DNA of 64,000 bases from Corynebacterium pacaense (GCF_900169525.1 NZ_LT821239.1:1324708-1388707); one strand, 5' to 3'. Numbered from the stretch's first letter, positions 46,387 through 56,294 are shown. The notes: generated by a model not told the origin, from the letters alone. Program-made: numbers and translations.

Positions 46387-47762
46387 GTCTGGTTCTCGGC
46401 GTGGATTCCTCCACCCAATCGTGCAAGGCACTTCTCGTCGATGCGGAAACCGGGGAAATTGTCGACAGGGGCCGGGCCGCCCATCCATGGGGCACCCGGA
46501 TCGATCCCCGGGTGTGGGTCGAGGCGATGGAGGAAGCGACGGCGGGGCTGATCGATCGCGCGGATGCGATATCCATAGCGGGCCAGCAGCACGGAATGGT
46601 GGTTGTCGATGACAGGGGTGAGGTGGTCCGTGATGCCATGCTCTGGCACGACACCTCCTCCGCGCCTGAGGCGCGTGAGCTCATCAGTGAACTTGGCGGG
46701 GCGCAGGAGTGCATCAGTCGCACCGGAAGCCTGATGGTGGCCTCGTTCACGGGCGCCAAACTGAGGTGGCTGCGCAACCATGAACCCGAGAACGCCGCGC
46801 GGGTCTCGGCGGTTATGCTCCCGCACGACTACCTGACCTGGTCCATCACCGGGCGGGGCCGGATGGTCACCGACCACGGCGATGCCTCGGGCACCGGATA
46901 CTACGATCCGCGTGCCAGGGAGTTCCGCCCCGAGCTCGCCGAACTCTATCTCGGACACCCGCTCAGACTCCCCGAACTCGCGGCCCCCGCCGAAATCGTC
47001 GGCAGCACGGCGGCGGGCATTCCCGTCGCCGCGGGGACGGGTGACAACATGGCCGCGGCACTTGGCCTCCAGCTGGGTTCCGGAGATGTCTGTGTCTCCA
47101 TCGGCACCTCCGGCGTCGCCAGTGCCGTGGTCGCGGAACCGGTTGCGGATCCCACTGGCCTGGTGGCGGGATTCTGCGACGCCAGCGGGCGATACCTTCC
47201 ACTCGCCTGCACACTCAACGGTGCCAGGGTGCTCGATTTCGCCGCAACGCTATTGGGTGTGGATCACGGGCGGCTATCCGATCTCGCACTCTCCGGCACC
47301 CCCGGCTCCAACGGCGTGGTGATGCTGCCCTACCTGGCGGGGGAGCGCACCCCGAACCGGCCCGATGCCACGGGGGTGATCTCCGGACTAACCGGGGAAA
47401 CCAGTCGCGAGGATATCGCGCGCGCAGTAGTGGAGGGAGTGCTCTCATCACTCTCGGATGCCGTCGACGCCGTGGAATCGGCAACCGGGGTGGTCACCGG
47501 GCGCATCATATTCATCGGTGGGGCGACCAACAACGAGGCGGTGCGCGCGATCGCACCCTCGATCTTCGGCGTGGATGTGGTCATTCCGGAGGCGGGCGAG
47601 TACGTCGCGCTCGGAGCCGCACGCCAGGCGGCGTGGGCGCTGGCCGGCGGTGGCGATCCGCCGGCGTGGAACCCGGTTCCCTCGAGCACCCTGCCTGCTG
47701 GGCGACGCGGCACCGCGGTCGCCGGCTACACACGATTGCGAAACGACACCGCCGGCTGGTGA
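46383..47762 (+). CDS. xylB: Xylulokinase
   Basis: A 459-residue FGGY-family carbohydrate kinase that phosphorylates D-xylulose to xylulose 5-phosphate for the pentose phosphate pathway. N-terminal GVDSSTQSCKALLVD (phosphate loop), SIAGQQHGMVVVDD, the catalytic Asp in AAGTGDNMAAALG, and the FGGY-type YLAGERTPNRPDATGVISGL followed by IFIGGATNNEAVRAI for ATP. Translationally coupled to the regulator. Together with the dehydrogenase it completes arabitol degradation. Many xylulokinases are slightly longer (about 480). Confidence 0.9.
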   Translation: MSLVLGVDSSTQSCKALLVDAETGEIVDRGRAAHPWGTRIDPRVWVEAMEEATAGLIDRADAISIAGQQHGMVVVDDRGEVVRDAMLWHDTSSAPEARELISELGGAQECISRTGSLMVASFTGAKLRWLRNHEPENAARVSAVMLPHDYLTWSITGRGRMVTDHGDASGTGYYDPRAREFRPELAELYLGHPLRLPELAAPAEIVGSTAAGIPVAAGTGDNMAAALGLQLGSGDVCVSIGTSGVASAVVAEPVADPTGLVAGFCDASGRYLPLACTLNGARVLDFAATLLGVDHGRLSDLALSGTPGSNGVVMLPYLAGERTPNRPDATGVISGLTGETSREDIARAVVEGVLSSLSDAVDAVESATGVVTGRIIFIGGATNNEAVRAIAPSIFGVDVVIPEAGEYVALGAARQAAWALAGGGDPPAWNPVPSSTLPAGRRGTAVAGYTRLRNDTAGW

Positions 47763-47783
47763 CGGCGCCTCCATTCCGCACCG

Positions 47784-47806
47784 CGCCCCGTGCCGGGATC
47801 GGGGCG
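47784..47806 (+). terminator. Possible terminator hairpin after xylB
   Basis: CGCCCCG (47784-47790) and CGGGGCG (47800-47806) form a 7-bp stem with a 9-base loop. No T run follows, so confidence is limited. Confidence 0.4.
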
Positions 47807-47823
47807 AGGTTGACCGGGTGCGC

Positions 47824-47829
47824 TATACT
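47824..47829 (+). promoter_or_regulatory. -10 element of the ileS leader transcript
   Basis: TATACT, a close match to the consensus, about 310 bases before ileS. TTGACC at 47810 is too close to serve as its -35. Transcription should begin near 47836. Confidence 0.5.
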
Positions 47830-47835
47830 CGGTTC

Positions 47836-48134
47836 AGACGCGTTCCCGGTGAATTTGAGGTACCGGGTTGTGCGGGCGGCGTCGATCCGGCCATCACCGG
47901 GGAGCCATTCGGAAGAACAGCGACATCCCCTCACGTTGTGAAATGTCGCCCAGTAGAACCGGACGGGTGGGACCGTGACAGACCTTTTTTTCAATGAAGT
48001 GGAGCGTTGCCGCGAATCCCCTGAGGGTTCGCGGAGATGCTCAAGCAGGGTGGTACCGCGTCCCCGTTCGGTGGCGTCCCCGCAGGACAGATGAACAACA
48101 TCACTTCTTGCGTGTAAGGATAGGACCAGCACCC
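47836..48134 (+). promoter_or_regulatory. T-box leader controlling ileS
   Basis: The 14-base T-box AGGGTGGTACCGCG is at 48047-48060, preceded by the pairing partner region and a stem formed by CCGCGAA and TTCGCGG at about 48010-48034. T-boxes sense uncharged tRNA through a codon-like specifier and the tRNA 3' end. Upstream hairpins include CCCGGT/ACCGGG (47845-47850 and 47862-47867), whose loop contains ATT, and GACAT/ATGTC (about 47922-47946). No terminator with a T run lies between the T-box and ileS, so control is probably at translation, as known for actinobacterial ileS. The specifier was not fixed with certainty. Confidence 0.9.
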
Positions 48135-51100
48135 ATGACTGAAGCCGTAGGCGGAGTCTACCCACAGGTCGACATGACCGGTGGATCCCAGCGTTTTCCC
48201 GAGATGGAGGAAAACGTTCTCAACTACTGGAAGAGCGACGACACCTTCCAGGCCAGCATCGATCAGCGTTCCGAGGCCAAGGACTACGTCTTCTATGACG
48301 GTCCGCCCTTCGCCAACGGACTCCCGCACTACGGCCATCTGCTGACCGGCTATGTCAAGGACATCGTTCCGCGCTACCAGACGATGCGCGGCTACCGTGT
48401 GCCCCGCGTCTTCGGCTGGGACACCCACGGACTGCCCGCTGAACTGGAGGCCGAGAAGCAGCTGGGTATCAAGGACAAGGGCGAGATCGAGGCCATGGGT
48501 CTGGCCAAGTTCAACGAGTACTGCGCCACCTCAGTGCTCAAGTACACCAGGGAGTGGGAGGAGTACGTCACCCGTCAGGCGAGGTGGGTGGACTTCGAGA
48601 ACGGGTACAAGACCATGGATCTTTCCTATATGGAATCCGTGATCTGGGCGTTCAAGGAGCTGTACAAGAAGGGCCTGATCTACCAGGGGTTCCGTGTGCT
48701 GCCGTATTCCTGGGCCGAGCACACCCCGCTGTCCAACCAGGAGACCCGCCTGGACGATTCCTATAAGCTGCGTCAGGATCCGACCCTGACGGTGACCATG
48801 CCGATCACCGGAGCCCTCGACGGTTCCGATGCCGCTCGGGCACTGATCGGTGCCTCGGCGATCGCCTGGACCACCACGCCGTGGACGCTGCCCTCCAACC
48901 TCGCACTCGCGGTGAACCCCCGGGTCACCTACGTCGAGGTCGAGGTCGGAGAGGACGGGGAGCAGGGTTTCATCGGCCAGCGGCTGGTCCTGGCCAAGGA
49001 CCTCATGGGCTCCTACGCCAAGGAACTGGGCTCCCAGGCCAAGGTGCTGTCCGAGTACAGCGGAAGCGATCTGATCGGTCTGACCTACGAGCCGGTGTTC
49101 ACCTACTTCCGGGATCATCGGAACAGTTTCCAGATCCTCGGCGCGGACTATGTCACCACCGAGGACGGCACCGGAATCGTCCACCAGGCGCCCGCCTTCG
49201 GTGAGGACGATATGAACACCTGCAACGCCGTCGGAATCGAGCCGGTCATCCCCGTCGACATGGATGGCCGGTTCACCTCCCTCGTGCCCGACTACGAGGG
49301 CGAACTGGTCTTCGACGCCAACAAGGACATCATCAGGGATCTCAAATCGGCGGGAAGGGTGCTGCGTCATCAGACCATCGAGCACTCCTACCCTCATTCC
49401 TGGCGCTCGGGCCAGCCCCTGATCTACATGGCGCTGCCCTCCTGGTTTGTCAACGTCACCGAGATCCGGGACCGCATGGTCGAGGTCAACAAGGACATTG
49501 AATGGATGCCGGCCCATATCCGCGACGGGCAGTTCGGCAAGTGGCTGGAAGGGGCACGGGACTGGAACATCTCCCGGTCGCGCTACTGGGGTTCACCGAT
49601 CCCGGTGTGGGTCTCCGACAGCGAGGAGTACCCCCGGGTCGATGTCTACGGTTCCCTCGATGAGCTGGAGGCGGATTTCGGGGTCCGCCCGACCTCCCTG
49701 CACCGGCCCTACATCGACGAGCTGACCAGGCCCAATCCGGACGATCCCACGGGCTCCTCCACCATGCGCCGGGTACCTGATGTCCTCGATGTCTGGTTCG
49801 ACTCCGGTTCCATGCCCTTCGCGCAGGTGCACTACCCCTTTGAGAACAAAGCCTGGTTTGACACCCACGCCCCGGCTGACTTCATCGTCGAGTACATCGG
49901 TCAGACCCGCGGCTGGTTCTACCTGCTCCATGTGCTGTCCACGGCCCTGTTCGACCGCCCCGCCTTCAAGAAGGTCGTCGCCCACGGTATCGTTCTCGGC
50001 GATGACGGGCTGAAGATGTCGAAGTCCAAGGGCAACTACCCGAATGTCAACGAGGTCTTCGACCGCGACGGCTCCGACGCCATGCGGTGGTTCCTGATGT
50101 CCTCGCCGATTCTGCGCGGCGGCAACCTGATAGTCACGGAGAAGGGCATCCGGGAGGGCGTGCGCCAGGCCCAGCTCCCCATGTGGAACGCCTACTCCTT
50201 CCTCCAGCTCTACGCCTCCAAGAGGGCGACCTGGTCGGTGGAATCGGCGGACGTGCTCGACCGCTACATTCTGGCCAAGACCCACGACCTGGTGGCCGAG
50301 GTCACCGCCGCCCTGGACGCCACCGACATCGCCCGCGCCTGCGATCTGGTTCGCTGGTTCTGCGATGCGTTGACCAACTGGTACGTCCGGCGCTCCCGCG
50401 ATCGTTTCTGGGCGGGGGACAGGGAGCACCCAGAGGCCTTCAACACCCTCTACACGGTGCTCGAAACGCTCACCCGCGTCACGGCCCCGCTGCTGCCGAT
50501 GACCTCGGAGGTCATCTGGCGCGGACTGACCGGTGGGCGCTCTGTCCATCTCTGCGACTTCCCCTCGGCGGAGGACTTCCCCGCCGATGCCGAGCTGGTG
50601 CGCACCATGGATGAGATCCGCGGGGTCTGCTCCGCGGCCTCCTCGGTGCGCAAGGCGCACAGACTCCGCAACCGGCTCCCACTGCCCGGCCTTACCGTGG
50701 CACTGCCGGATGCGCAGCGTCTGAGCGATTTCACCGGGATAATCCGCGACGAGGTCAATGTGAAGAACGTCGAGCTGACCTCCGATGTCGATTCCGTGGG
50801 AACCTTCGAGGTTGTTGTCAACGCCAAGGTCGCCGGGCCCCGTCTCGGCGGGGATGTGCAGAAGGTGATCAGGGCGGTGAAGGCCGGAAACTACACCCGT
50901 GAGGGTGATGGTGTCTCCGCCGACGGCATCGAGCTTCAGCCGGGGGAGTTCACCGAACGCCTGGTGGCCGCCGATCCCGATTCCACCGCGCGCATCGACG
51001 GCGTGGACGGGCTGGTTGTGCTGGATCTGAACGTCACGGAGGAGCTCGAGGCCGAGGGCTGGGCGGCCGATGTCATCCGTGGGCTCCAGGATGCCCGGAA

Positions 51101-51299
51101 GAGCTCCGGTTTCGAGGTCTCCGACCGAATCTCGGTGTTGCTCAGCGTTCCCGCGGACAGGGAGGAATGGATAAACAGGCACCGCGGGCACATCGCCGCC
51201 GAGGTGCTGGCCACCTCATTCGAGGTGACCACCGGTCCGCTCGGGGAGCCGGGCCACGAGGTGCTTCCGGGCGTGACCGCCTCCGTGTCCAGGGCCTGA
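48135..51299 (+). CDS. ileS: Isoleucyl-tRNA synthetase
   Basis: A 1054-residue class I synthetase that charges tRNA-Ile. Its signature GLPHYGH (HIGH motif, near residue 65) and KMSKS near residue 627 are intact, with the WFDSG motif near 554 and an editing domain between. The length and the HYGH form are those of the eukaryote-like IleS2 group, which is generally less sensitive to mupirocin than the E. coli type. AAGGATAGGA lies about nine bases before the ATG at 48135. An open frame extends upstream to 47994, but it runs through the T-box and is not the start. Confidence 0.97.
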   Translation: MTEAVGGVYPQVDMTGGSQRFPEMEENVLNYWKSDDTFQASIDQRSEAKDYVFYDGPPFANGLPHYGHLLTGYVKDIVPRYQTMRGYRVPRVFGWDTHGLPAELEAEKQLGIKDKGEIEAMGLAKFNEYCATSVLKYTREWEEYVTRQARWVDFENGYKTMDLSYMESVIWAFKELYKKGLIYQGFRVLPYSWAEHTPLSNQETRLDDSYKLRQDPTLTVTMPITGALDGSDAARALIGASAIAWTTTPWTLPSNLALAVNPRVTYVEVEVGEDGEQGFIGQRLVLAKDLMGSYAKELGSQAKVLSEYSGSDLIGLTYEPVFTYFRDHRNSFQILGADYVTTEDGTGIVHQAPAFGEDDMNTCNAVGIEPVIPVDMDGRFTSLVPDYEGELVFDANKDIIRDLKSAGRVLRHQTIEHSYPHSWRSGQPLIYMALPSWFVNVTEIRDRMVEVNKDIEWMPAHIRDGQFGKWLEGARDWNISRSRYWGSPIPVWVSDSEEYPRVDVYGSLDELEADFGVRPTSLHRPYIDELTRPNPDDPTGSSTMRRVPDVLDVWFDSGSMPFAQVHYPFENKAWFDTHAPADFIVEYIGQTRGWFYLLHVLSTALFDRPAFKKVVAHGIVLGDDGLKMSKSKGNYPNVNEVFDRDGSDAMRWFLMSSPILRGGNLIVTEKGIREGVRQAQLPMWNAYSFLQLYASKRATWSVESADVLDRYILAKTHDLVAEVTAALDATDIARACDLVRWFCDALTNWYVRRSRDRFWAGDREHPEAFNTLYTVLETLTRVTAPLLPMTSEVIWRGLTGGRSVHLCDFPSAEDFPADAELVRTMDEIRGVCSAASSVRKAHRLRNRLPLPGLTVALPDAQRLSDFTGIIRDEVNVKNVELTSDVDSVGTFEVVVNAKVAGPRLGGDVQKVIRAVKAGNYTREGDGVSADGIELQPGEFTERLVAADPDSTARIDGVDGLVVLDLNVTEELEAEGWAADVIRGLQDARKSSGFEVSDRISVLLSVPADREEWINRHRGHIAAEVLATSFEVTTGPLGEPGHEVLPGVTASVSRA

Positions 51300-51353
51300 G
51301 GCAGGGAGACTGTGGCAACCGCTCCGGTATTTCGCGCACGCGTTCGGTTTGCC

Positions 51354-51359
51354 TAGACT
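51354..51359 (+). promoter_or_regulatory. -10 element of dinB (leaderless)
   Basis: TAGACT ends six bases before the ATG at 51366. No good -35 and no LexA-like palindrome is seen here. Confidence 0.45.
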
Positions 51360-51365
51360 GGAGTC

Positions 51366-52754
51366 ATGCAACGCTGGGTTCTGCACATCGACATGGATGC
51401 TTTCTTCGCATCCTGTGAACAGTTGACCCGGCCTACCCTCCGGGGCAGACCCGTCCTCGTCGGGGGCGTATCCGGCCGCGGCGTGGTGGCGGGAGCCTCC
51501 TACGAGGCACGGAGGTTCGGCGCGCGTTCGGCGATGCCCATGCACCAGGCGCGGGCCCTCGTCGGTTTTGGTGGTGTGGTGGTCGCACCGCGTCACAAGG
51601 TGTACTCCGTGGCGTCGAAACGCGTCTTTGAGATCATCGCGCAGCACGCCGGGGTAGTGGAGCAGCTCTCCATCGATGAGGGGTTCATGGAGCCGTCGGA
51701 CCTGGTCGGCGCCACCGCCGGGCAGGTGCGTGAGTGGGCGGAGGAACTGCGCCACCGGATCGCGGCCGAGACGGGGCTGCCGGCCTCCGTGGGCGCCGGC
51801 GCGGGAAAGCAGTATGCCAAGATCGGGTCCGGAATGGCCAAACCCGACGGGGTGTTCATCATCCCGGCGGACCGGCAGCATGTGCTGATGAATCCGCTCC
51901 CCGTCAAGGCCCTGTGGGGTGTCGGCCCGGTCACCTGGGCCAAACTGTCGAGCATGGGCGTGACAACCATCGGGGATCTCGCCGCGATGAGCGCGAAGGA
52001 GGTGGAGATCAGCCTGGGTCCCACGATGGGGCTCAACTTCTGGAGGCTGGCCAGGGGCATTGATGACCGTCCCGTCGAGCCGCGGGCGGAGGCGAAACAG
52101 ATCTCGCAGGAGCACACCTACGAACAGGATCTGAAAACACGCGCTCGGGTGGACGCGGCGGTCACGCGCGCCGCCGAGGGCGCACACCGCCGCCTGCTTA
52201 ACGACGGCCGGGGTGCCCGCACCGTCACCGTCAAGTTGCGCATGAGTGATTTCCACGTCGAATCCCGCTCATTGACTCTTCCCTACGCCACCGACAACTA
52301 CGAGACGCTGGAGGCCACCGCGTTCAGGCTTGTCCGCTACCCCGATGAGGTCGGCCCCATCCGCCTGGTCGGGGTGGGCTTCTCCGGGCTGGAGAGCAAC
52401 CGCCAGGATGTGCTCTTCCCCGAGCTGGACAGACAGATCATCAGCGCGCCACCCGCGGACTCGGATTTCGAGGCGGGCGTGAGGTCCGGGGGCGGCCCCG
52501 GGGTCATCATCGAGGAGCGGATGGAGGATCCGGAGGACCCCACCTGGCGGCCCACGCAGGATGTTCGGCACCCCGAGTTCGGACACGGCTGGGTGCAGGG
52601 CAGCGGACACGGTATCGTCTCCGTGCGTTTTGAGACCAGGGCGAGCGGTCCGGGAAGGACCGCGAGCTTCGCGGTGGATGACCCGCACCTCTCGCCCGCC
52701 GATCCGCTGGACAGCCTGAGCTGGAGGGACTGGCTCGAGGGTCGTGAACAGTAA
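51366..52754 (+). CDS. dinB: DNA polymerase IV (Y family, DinB)
   Basis: A 462-residue translesion DNA polymerase. The catalytic Asp residues are in WVLHIDMDAFFAS (Asp 9) and LSIDEGFME (about residues 103-104). VVAGASYEARRFGARSAMPMHQA is the finger motif, and the helix-hairpin-helix region includes PVKALWGVGPVTWAKLSSMGVTTIGDLA. The protein extends about 100 residues beyond the little finger with an acidic, Gly/Pro-rich tail, as in Rv1537 (dinX). No sliding-clamp motif was confidently located. It sits between ileS and ansA as in mycobacteria. Confidence 0.94.
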   Translation: MQRWVLHIDMDAFFASCEQLTRPTLRGRPVLVGGVSGRGVVAGASYEARRFGARSAMPMHQARALVGFGGVVVAPRHKVYSVASKRVFEIIAQHAGVVEQLSIDEGFMEPSDLVGATAGQVREWAEELRHRIAAETGLPASVGAGAGKQYAKIGSGMAKPDGVFIIPADRQHVLMNPLPVKALWGVGPVTWAKLSSMGVTTIGDLAAMSAKEVEISLGPTMGLNFWRLARGIDDRPVEPRAEAKQISQEHTYEQDLKTRARVDAAVTRAAEGAHRRLLNDGRGARTVTVKLRMSDFHVESRSLTLPYATDNYETLEATAFRLVRYPDEVGPIRLVGVGFSGLESNRQDVLFPELDRQIISAPPADSDFEAGVRSGGGPGVIIEERMEDPEDPTWRPTQDVRHPEFGHGWVQGSGHGIVSVRFETRASGPGRTASFAVDDPHLSPADPLDSLSWRDWLEGREQ

Positions 52755-52756
52755 CG

Positions 52757-53737
52757 CTAGAAAAGTGTCGCGGGGTGCTGGCCGGTGGCCAGTGACACAG
52801 CGAGCAGGACACGGGACTGACCGGAGCGGAAGTACCGCGAGCCGATGGCACCCTTGGCTGCCAGGGTGGCGCCACCGCCCGCACCACCGTAGACCCCGGA
52901 AACCTCGCCCCTGGGCACACGGGTGCTGATGACCACGGGAACGCCGGCGTCCAGCGCCCTGCCGAGGGCCGCGCCAAGGGCCGTTCCCACATTGCCCGAA
53001 CCCATGGCCTCCACGACGAGACCCTGTGCACCGGAGTCCAGGGCCGCCTGAACAAGTTCCCCACCGGCCCCCGGATAGGCCGGGATGATCTCCACCCGAA
53101 CGCCGTCGAGCGGGGCGGGGGCCAGGGGATCGGGTCGCTCCGGTTCCTCCGGGCCGTTGGTGGCAAAGGCCAGCTCATCGGTGGTGTGCCACTTGGTGCA
53201 GCCACGCGCCGGGATCACCGCGCGACCGAAGACCACGAGCACGCCGATGCCCCGGGCGGAGGCGTCGGAGGCGATCAGGCAGGCCTCGAAGAGGTTCTCC
53301 GGGCCGTCCGCCTGCGGATGGTCGAAGGGTTTCTGGGCGCCGGTGAAGATGACCGGACGGTCGTCGGTGTGGAAGGTGTCCACGGCGATGGCGGACTCCT
53401 CCATGGAATCTGTGCCATGGGTGACCACCACACCAACCACCTCCGGATCCTCGAGAACCCGGTGCACGGCAGCGACCAGTTCATCGATGTCGGCGAAGGT
53501 GATGGAGGAGGAGTCGAGCCGGTTGAGCTCGTGGATCTCGAAGTTGATCGCATCCGCGCCGAAACGGGCCGCGACGGGCGCGAGCAGATCCCGCCCGCTG
53601 ACCGTGGGCAGCAGATGGCCGTTGGCGTCGGCGGTGCATGCGATGGTGCCTCCGGTGGTGATCACCGCCACCTTAGGGACCCCCTGGGGGGTGCCGGGGC
53701 TGGTGGTGCCTGGTTCTACGGAAAGGTGCTCGGACAT
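52757..53737 (-). CDS. ansA: L-asparaginase (type I/II fold)
   Basis: A 326-residue asparaginase that hydrolyses L-asparagine to aspartate and ammonia. The first catalytic Thr is in VITTGGTIA (Thr 31) and the second catalytic Thr-Asp pair is in VVVTHGTDSMEE. The ATG at 53737 places the first motif at the usual distance from the N-terminus; a longer frame to 53938 has no binding site or homology. No signal peptide is visible, so it is cytoplasmic. It is convergent with dinB (two-base gap). The corresponding mycobacterial gene is Rv1538c. Confidence 0.95.
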   Translation of the reverse strand: MSEHLSVEPGTTSPGTPQGVPKVAVITTGGTIACTADANGHLLPTVSGRDLLAPVAARFGADAINFEIHELNRLDSSSITFADIDELVAAVHRVLEDPEVVGVVVTHGTDSMEESAIAVDTFHTDDRPVIFTGAQKPFDHPQADGPENLFEACLIASDASARGIGVLVVFGRAVIPARGCTKWHTTDELAFATNGPEEPERPDPLAPAPLDGVRVEIIPAYPGAGGELVQAALDSGAQGLVVEAMGSGNVGTALGAALGRALDAGVPVVISTRVPRGEVSGVYGGAGGGATLAAKGAIGSRYFRSGQSRVLLAVSLATGQHPATLF

Positions 53738-54063
53738 GCGATCTACAGTATCAACCGGCGGCGGTTCACCGGACACCGTATGACACCGAATGAGCCGCGG
53801 GACACGGCTCGGGTGATATGTCCCAGTTTCCTCCCAGGTTTTTAGAGGGCTACTGCCGGGTTTTCCCATGTCGGGGATGTGGGCTCCCCGAAGTATGCGT
53901 GTAACCTTTAGTGGGAAAGTCGTCGGCGGGCCGTTCACTCCTTAGATGACAGGGGGCACAACACGTCCAGCCGTATCCCGGAATGTGGCGGGGTATAATT
54001 CTGCGCAGCGGTTCACCCACCCCGGACCCGGCGACGGCAACACAGATGCAAAGGATCTTTAAC
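53738..54063. other. Divergent intergenic region ansA / lipoprotein gene
   Basis: 326 bases with no credible gene. It holds GATACT on the minus strand close to the ansA start (near 53747-53752), a hairpin TCGGGG/CCCCGA near 53873-53893, and a perfect TATAAT on the plus strand at 53994-53999 with no matching -35, about 65 bases before the lipoprotein start. Confidence 0.5.
53994..53999 (+). promoter_or_regulatory. Consensus -10 of the MTB12-like lipoprotein gene
   Basis: TATAAT, identical to the consensus; transcription should start near 54006, giving a leader of about 58 bases. Confidence 0.55.
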
Positions 54064-54648
54064 GTGAAGCTTTTCAAGTCAACAGCGGTCACCTTTACTA
54101 TTGCGGCAGCTCTCGCCCTGGGAGCATGCTCCAGTGACGGGGACTCGGGTTCAACGGGGTCAACCACATCAACCCAGTCCAGCGCCTCCGAGTCCGCCGC
54201 GGCCTCCCCCCAGGCCCCGACGGCCGCCGAGCTCAACAGCGTCCTGGCAGTGGCCACGGATCCGGCGGCCCCCGTCGACCAGAAGATCGCCACCGTGCAG
54301 GGGTCGGAGAACGCACCGGAGCTCTTTGAGACCATGACGCAGGCCAAGGCCGAATCCGGCGCTGATTTCCAGGTCGTGGACCCGGTTCTGCCGGGCTACA
54401 CCCCGGACACAGTGCTGGCCACTGTGAGCTTCAGCCTGCCCGACCGACCAGCGCAGACCGCGGACAACGTCGAGTTCATCCACAGCAACGGACAGTGGCA
54501 GCTCTCCCAGAACTGGGCCTGCATCCTGATCACCAACACCGTTCAGCCCGAGCAGGTGCCGCCGATGTGCGTCGGTGTCGGTTCCAGCGAGGCCGGTGCC
54601 GGTGTCCTCGAGGAGGCTCCTGCCGAGGAGCCCGCACCGGCCCAGTAG
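54064..54648 (+). CDS. Lipoprotein with MTB12-like C-terminal domain
   Basis: A 194-residue exported lipoprotein. A signal peptide with a basic start (KLFKST) and hydrophobic core ends in the lipobox ALGAC, so the mature protein begins at Cys near residue 20. A Ser/Thr/Gly linker follows, then a domain of about 110 residues resembling the low-molecular-weight antigen MTB12 of mycobacteria (VDQKIATVQGSENAP, then NVEFIHSNGQWQLSQNWAC). The tail is Glu/Pro/Ala-rich. The GTG at 54064 with AAAGGAT upstream is preferred; ATG 54046 would add six residues. Role unknown. Confidence 0.8.
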   Translation: MKLFKSTAVTFTIAAALALGACSSDGDSGSTGSTTSTQSSASESAAASPQAPTAAELNSVLAVATDPAAPVDQKIATVQGSENAPELFETMTQAKAESGADFQVVDPVLPGYTPDTVLATVSFSLPDRPAQTADNVEFIHSNGQWQLSQNWACILITNTVQPEQVPPMCVGVGSSEAGAGVLEEAPAEEPAPAQ

Positions 54649-54650
54649 CC

Positions 54651-56294
54651 TCAGCTCAGCGATATTCTCTTCCCCGTCCACCTTCTTCTGATCCACCTGT
54701 CATGGCTGGCCAGGAGAACCCTGCCGGGGAATTTCTCGATCGCCGCCTCCAGTTCCTCGCTCAGCGCGAGCGAGAGGTGGTTGGTGGGCTCATCGAGCAG
54801 CAGCAGATCGGGCGGACTCGCAAGGATAAGGCCGAGGGACACCCTGCGGCGCTGCCCCAGTGAGAGGTCCCCGACCGGGGTGCGTGCCGACGCCTCCGTC
54901 AGCAGCCCCATCTCCACCAGATCGGGTCCGTCGCCGGCACCGGTGAGCAGGTCCGCGAAGACTGACTCCGCGGGTGTGGCCAGCTGCGCCCGGCTCCACG
55001 CATCATCCTGTTTCAGGCGGGCGATACGGAGGCCGTCGGGCAGGATGATCTCTCCGGCGGTGGGGGTAACGGTACCCTCGAGAACCGACAGCAGCGTCGA
55101 TTTCCCCGCGCCGTTCGGACCCTCTACAAGGATGTGCTGCCCGGGGTCGATGCGGAAATCAAGCTCGGGTAGGCGGGAGTGCACCGCGACCTTCCGCACC
55201 TCCACCGGCTCGCCCGCGCCATGTCGCTGGAAATCCGGGATACCCCGGAACTCCAGGGGTTTCGGTGGTGCGGGTATGGTGAAACGTTCGAGCTCATCGA
55301 GGCGGTTGCGGGCGGATCGAACGCGGTTTCCCTGCGTTTTCGCGGCGCGGTCGGCGTAGAACTTCGTGGAGATCTTCGACTCGGATTTGGACACGGAGCG
55401 GTGGAAGATATCGGTTTCCTCGATTCCCGCCGAGTTCTCGAGTTTCGCCCGTTCTGCCTCCTGGGCGGTGTGGAGCTGTGCCCATCTGCGGCGTCGGGTT
55501 TCACGCTCGCTGAGGTAATCGCTGAACCCGCCGCCGAAGGACATCGCCTGTTTGACCTCCTCGCCCCGGCCACCCTCCGGCCCCAGCGCCGGATCGAGGT
55601 CGACCAGCTCGGTGGCCACATTGTCCAGAAAGTAGCGGTCGTGGCTGGCCAGGAGCACGGGCCCGTTGAATGCACCGAGTTCGGAGATGAGGAAATCCAC
55701 CGATGAATCGTCGAGGTGGTTGGTGGGCTCATCGAGGATCATCGCTGATGCGGGTTGCAGCAGCAGTGCCGCCAGGGCGAATCGACGACGCTGACCCCCG
55801 GAGAGCTGACGGATCGGGGTGGAGCGGTCAATGCCTGCGATCCCGAGTCCGCCCAGCACCTCCTCGATCCGGGAGTCGAGCGACCAGACCCCCCATTCCT
55901 CCGCGGCACTGAGGGCGGCGTCGAAACGCTCGGCCACGTCGCCGGCATCGCCGGTGGTGTCACCGAGCTGCTCGGAGAGTTCGGTGATGGTGGATTCGAT
56001 GGCGCGGATCGGGGCCACGGCCTGATCGATGAGTGCATTGGCCGGTGCCTCGAAGGGAAGCGAGGTTTCCTGGGCGATGAATCCGGTGTCCGCGGGAAGT
56101 CGGATCACTCCGACATCCGGTTCGAGGTCCCCGGCTATCAGTGCCAGGAGTGTGGATTTCCCGGCCCCGTTCTCGCCGATCAGGCCGACCACGGAGCCGC
56201 GGTTGACTGTCAGGGAGACATCGCTGAGCACACGATGGGAGGGATAGGAAAAGCTGAGGCCGTCAACTGAGATGTAGTTTGCGGGGGAGCGCAT
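54651..56294 (-). CDS. ABC-F ATPase, putative ribosome protection / antibiotic resistance type
   Basis: A 547-residue ABC-F protein with two ATPase domains and no membrane part. First domain: GENGAGKST, LSGGQRRR, LDEPTNHLD; second: GPNGAGKST, LSLGQRRR, LDEPTNHLS. A linker with Arg/Lys-rich helix (about residues 235-335) joins them. ABC-F proteins act on the ribosomal E site; actinobacterial members of this size include antibiotic-resistance factors of the TlrC/OleB/Rv1473 kind. The ATG at 56294 has GAAGGA five bases upstream, and that site is hidden in a hairpin whose other arm overlaps a four-codon ORF, so drug-dependent induction is plausible. It is convergent with the lipoprotein gene (two-base gap). 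Confidence 0.9.
   Translation of the reverse strand: MRSPANYISVDGLSFSYPSHRVLSDVSLTVNRGSVVGLIGENGAGKSTLLALIAGDLEPDVGVIRLPADTGFIAQETSLPFEAPANALIDQAVAPIRAIESTITELSEQLGDTTGDAGDVAERFDAALSAAEEWGVWSLDSRIEEVLGGLGIAGIDRSTPIRQLSGGQRRRFALAALLLQPASAMILDEPTNHLDDSSVDFLISELGAFNGPVLLASHDRYFLDNVATELVDLDPALGPEGGRGEEVKQAMSFGGGFSDYLSERETRRRRWAQLHTAQEAERAKLENSAGIEETDIFHRSVSKSESKISTKFYADRAAKTQGNRVRSARNRLDELERFTIPAPPKPLEFRGIPDFQRHGAGEPVEVRKVAVHSRLPELDFRIDPGQHILVEGPNGAGKSTLLSVLEGTVTPTAGEIILPDGLRIARLKQDDAWSRAQLATPAESVFADLLTGAGDGPDLVEMGLLTEASARTPVGDLSLGQRRRVSLGLILASPPDLLLLDEPTNHLSLALSEELEAAIEKFPGRVLLASHDRWIRRRWTGKRISLS

Noticed and set aside
47810..47829. TTGACC and TATACT as a -35/-10 pair before the ileS leader
   Set aside because: Only eight bases separate them, too close for a normal promoter; only the -10 is kept.
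47994..48134. A 47-codon N-terminal extension of IleS
   Set aside because: The segment is the T-box leader; homology and the ribosome binding site place the start at 48135.
51310..51360. A possible SOS box upstream of dinB
   Set aside because: The GC-rich stretch near 51331-51345 has no TCGAA/TTCGA-type dyad.
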